Positions 62,140 through 64,000 of a stretch of 64,000 nt of DNA are shown piece by piece (within the stretch, counting starts at the first letter, position 1; each line of letters begins with the position of its first letter). The stretch lies in assembly GCF_042665255.1 (NCBI RefSeq), contig NZ_JBHTCD010000002.1; one strand, written 5' to 3'. A model generated the notes under the pieces. It was not told where the DNA came from. It searched no databases and saw nothing but the letters and a program-made list of their open reading frames with translations. The translations under genes were made by a program, and so were the position numbers. This DNA comes from Insolitispirillum peregrinum. Its GTDB lineage: Bacteria; Pseudomonadota; Alphaproteobacteria; Rhodospirillales; Rhodospirillaceae.

Positions 62140-62748
62140 GTGAGTCAAGGTGATGGTCAGACGGGCGGGCAGGACTCCCCGTCTTCCGGGCTGGGCCCCG
62201 AAGCCCCACTGGCGCGTTCAGTGGTGCTGATTGGCCTGATGGGTGCCGGAAAAAGTGTGGTCGGGCGTCGTCTGGCCAATGTCCTTGGCGTACCGTTCGT
62301 TGATGCCGATGCCGCCATCGAGGAAGCCGCAGGCTGTACCATTGCCGAAATCTTTGCCCGATTCGGCGAACCGGCCTTTCGCGAAGGGGAAACGCGGGTC
62401 ATTTCGCGCCTGCTGGAAGGCCCGCCGTGCGTGCTGGCCACCGGCGGTGGCGCCTATATGAACGAAGACACCCGCCAGAACATCGCCGCTCATGGCACCG
62501 CGATCTGGTTGAAGGCCGACCTTGACCTGCTGGTCCGCCGCACCGCAGGCCGCAGCCATCGCCCGCTGCTGAATCAGGGTGATCCCCGCCAGATTCTCGG
62601 CGACCTGATGGCCCGCCGCTATCCGGTCTATGCCGGGGCCGATGTGGTGGTTCAGGTCAGCGATGAAAGCCCGGATGCCACCTGCCGCCGGGTGCTGAAT
62701 GCCCTGATCGGCCATCTGGGTCACCGCCTGCCCTTGGCGATCCCGTAA
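62140..62748 (+). CDS. aroK: Shikimate kinase
   Basis: The 202 residues include an extra 25-residue N-terminal tail rich in Gly, Ser and Pro, then the usual kinase. The P-loop is GLMGAGKS, the DxD motif is FVDADAAIEE, GGGAYMNEDTR binds shikimate, and RTAGRSHRPLL is the lid. The GTG at 62140 was chosen because GGGAG lies 8 bases upstream; a GTG 9 bases earlier is the alternative. It phosphorylates shikimate. aroB follows after 46 bases. Confidence 0.95.
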   Translation: MSQGDGQTGGQDSPSSGLGPEAPLARSVVLIGLMGAGKSVVGRRLANVLGVPFVDADAAIEEAAGCTIAEIFARFGEPAFREGETRVISRLLEGPPCVLATGGGAYMNEDTRQNIAAHGTAIWLKADLDLLVRRTAGRSHRPLLNQGDPRQILGDLMARRYPVYAGADVVVQVSDESPDATCRRVLNALIGHLGHRLPLAIP

Positions 62749-62794
62749 TTCTTTGCCACAGTTGTTTTCCTTTTGACCTACAGCGAGCCGTCCC

Positions 62795-63925
62795 GTGTCT
62801 CCTGCCTTATCCCAGACTCTCCGCGTCGATCTTGGCGACCGGTCCTATGACATCGTGATCGGCAGCGGCCTGCTGGCCGGTTGCGGCGAGGCCATTCGCG
62901 CCGTTTCCCGTGGCAAACGGGCCTTTATCGTCACCGATGACAACGTGGCCCCGCATTACCTCGATATCGTGCGCACCTCGCTGGAACAGGCCGGAATGCG
63001 CGTTGATCACGCGATCATGCCCGCCGGCGAACAGGCCAAAAGCTGGGACAACCTCGGCAGGCTGCTCGATGCCATGCTGGCGGTGCGCAGCGAGCGCAAG
63101 ACGATGGTGGTGGCGCTGGGCGGCGGCGTGATCGGCGATCTGGCCGGGTTTGCCGCCTCGATCCTGCTGCGCGGTGTTGATTTCGTGCAGGTGCCGACCA
63201 CCCTGCTCAGTCAGGTGGACAGCTCGGTCGGCGGCAAGACCGGCATCAATGTGACTCAGGGGAAAAATCTGGTTGGTACCTTTTACCAGCCGCGACTGGT
63301 GCTGGCCGATACCGCCGTCCTGCGCACCCTGCCCGTGCGCGAAGTTCTCGCAGGCTATGCCGAAGTCGCCAAATATGGCCTGATTGATGACCCCGACCTG
63401 TGGGACTGGCTGGAAAGCGGGGGTGGTGCGGCCATCGCCCGACTGGATGAACAGGCCCTGCAACGGGCCATTCTCGCCAGTTGCACCGCCAAGGCGCGGG
63501 TGGTGGCCTCGGACGAACGCGAAAGCGGCGTGCGCGCCCTGCTGAATCTGGGTCACACCTTTGGTCACGCCCTCGAAGCCGAAGGTGGCTATGGTGGTCC
63601 GTTACTGCACGGCGAAGCCGTTGCCGTCGGGATGGTGATGGCCTTTGACCTGTCGGTCGCCATGGGCCTGTGCCCGCCTGCCGATGCCGCCCGCGTGCGT
63701 GCCCATCTGGCCGCCGTTGGCCTGCCGGTGGTCCCGCCGCAGGTCAACGGCCAGCCGATGAATGCCGAACGGTTGCTCGCCCACATGGCCAGCGACAAAA
63801 AGGTCTCTGACGGCAAGGTCACCTTTGTTCTGGCCCATGGTATTGGTCAGTCCATTCTGTGTCGTGACGTTGATCCGCCCCAGGTTCTTCAGGTGTTGCA
63901 GCAGGCCGTTACGGTCCCCACCTGA
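62795..63925 (+). CDS. aroB: 3-dehydroquinate synthase
   Basis: The 376 residues match the family. The NAD-binding segment is VVALGGGVIGDLAGFAAS, the zinc-site segment includes HTFGHALEAE and HGEAVAVGMVMA, and VPTTLLSQVDSSVGGKTGIN is highly conserved (as segment). It catalyses the second step of the shikimate pathway. The start is GTG with only a weak ribosome-binding site. A terminator follows the stop. Confidence 0.96.
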   Translation: MSPALSQTLRVDLGDRSYDIVIGSGLLAGCGEAIRAVSRGKRAFIVTDDNVAPHYLDIVRTSLEQAGMRVDHAIMPAGEQAKSWDNLGRLLDAMLAVRSERKTMVVALGGGVIGDLAGFAASILLRGVDFVQVPTTLLSQVDSSVGGKTGINVTQGKNLVGTFYQPRLVLADTAVLRTLPVREVLAGYAEVAKYGLIDDPDLWDWLESGGGAAIARLDEQALQRAILASCTAKARVVASDERESGVRALLNLGHTFGHALEAEGGYGGPLLHGEAVAVGMVMAFDLSVAMGLCPPADAARVRAHLAAVGLPVVPPQVNGQPMNAERLLAHMASDKKVSDGKVTFVLAHGIGQSILCRDVDPPQVLQVLQQAVTVPT

Positions 63926-63932
63926 TCCCTTT

Positions 63933-63972
63933 ACGCCCGTTTCCCGCTTGCGGAAACGGGCGTTTTCTTTCC
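63933..63972 (+). terminator. Rho-independent terminator of aroK-aroB
   Basis: ACGCCCGTTTCC (63933-63944) pairs perfectly with GGAAACGGGCGT (63952-63963), then TTTCTTTCC. Confidence 0.9.
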
Positions 63973-63993
63973 TCTTCCCACTTAACCATAAGG

Positions 63994-64000
63994 ATGCCCT
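63994..64000 (+). CDS. Possible start of the next gene, cut by the window
   Basis: An ATG at 63994 directly follows CATAAGG, a possible ribosome-binding site. Only two codons are visible, so nothing can be said about the product. Confidence 0.2.

Overview
The window is GC-rich, densely coded bacterial chromosome. The gene content points to an alphaproteobacterium of the Rhodospirillales type: FtsY with a long acidic Pro/Glu N-terminus, aroK-aroB divergent from xerD, an fdxA-carD pair, an RcdA-like (DUF1465) protein, many sensory proteins, and RIME-like intergenic palindromes. A free-living spirillum such as Novispirillum or Insolitispirillum is my guess only. No rRNA, tRNA, CRISPR array, phage or insertion sequence was recognised.

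Layout. 1-2.7 kb: a truncated membrane sensor divergent from an anchored solute-binding protein and a NeuD-like acyltransferase. 2.8-13.3 kb: housekeeping and stress genes (succinyl-CoA:acetate CoA-transferase, pterin dehydratase, zincin, Lon-like protease, SRAP protein, SDR, Rrf2 regulator with a WrbA-type flavoprotein, AraC regulator, YdcZ transporter, phosphoesterase). 13.4-16.7 kb: Tex and a DUF695/RraB protein. 16.8-26.7 kb: a signalling island with two solute-binding protein/membrane-sensor pairs (one hybrid kinase, one GGDEF-EAL protein), a Cache chemoreceptor and an RcdA-like protein. 26.7-31.4 kb: MOSC protein, ClpB, TylF-type methyltransferase. 31.5-38.2 kb: an RND efflux operon with a divergent TetR regulator. 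38.3-46.8 kb: a branched-chain-type ABC transporter flanked by two acyl/aryl-CoA ligases, probably one operon. 47.4-50.9 kb: NADAR protein, a frameshifted FecR gene with an OmpA lipoprotein, DUF938 methyltransferase, TerB-like protein, FdxA. 51.1-55.7 kb: carD behind a long structured leader, then dapF-mtaB-ftsY, which overlap one another. 55.9-64 kb: an SBP-GGDEF fusion, a tartrate/D-malate dehydrogenase, and xerD, a secreted repeat protein and a 46-residue membrane peptide divergent from aroK-aroB.

Most notable points. (1) A composite hairpin repeat occurs five times, always just after a stop codon and in the same orientation relative to that gene. (2) The SRAP gene has no ATG/GTG/TTG start that keeps its catalytic Cys2; an ATC codon sits exactly where the start should be, with a good ribosome-binding site. 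(3) carD has a roughly 490-nt structured leader. (4) Solute-binding proteins are repeatedly wired to signalling proteins, including a TorT/TorS-like arrangement that ends in a c-di-GMP phosphodiesterase. (5) The Rrf2 regulator has a near-consensus promoter, an overlapping operator, and probably a leaderless transcript.
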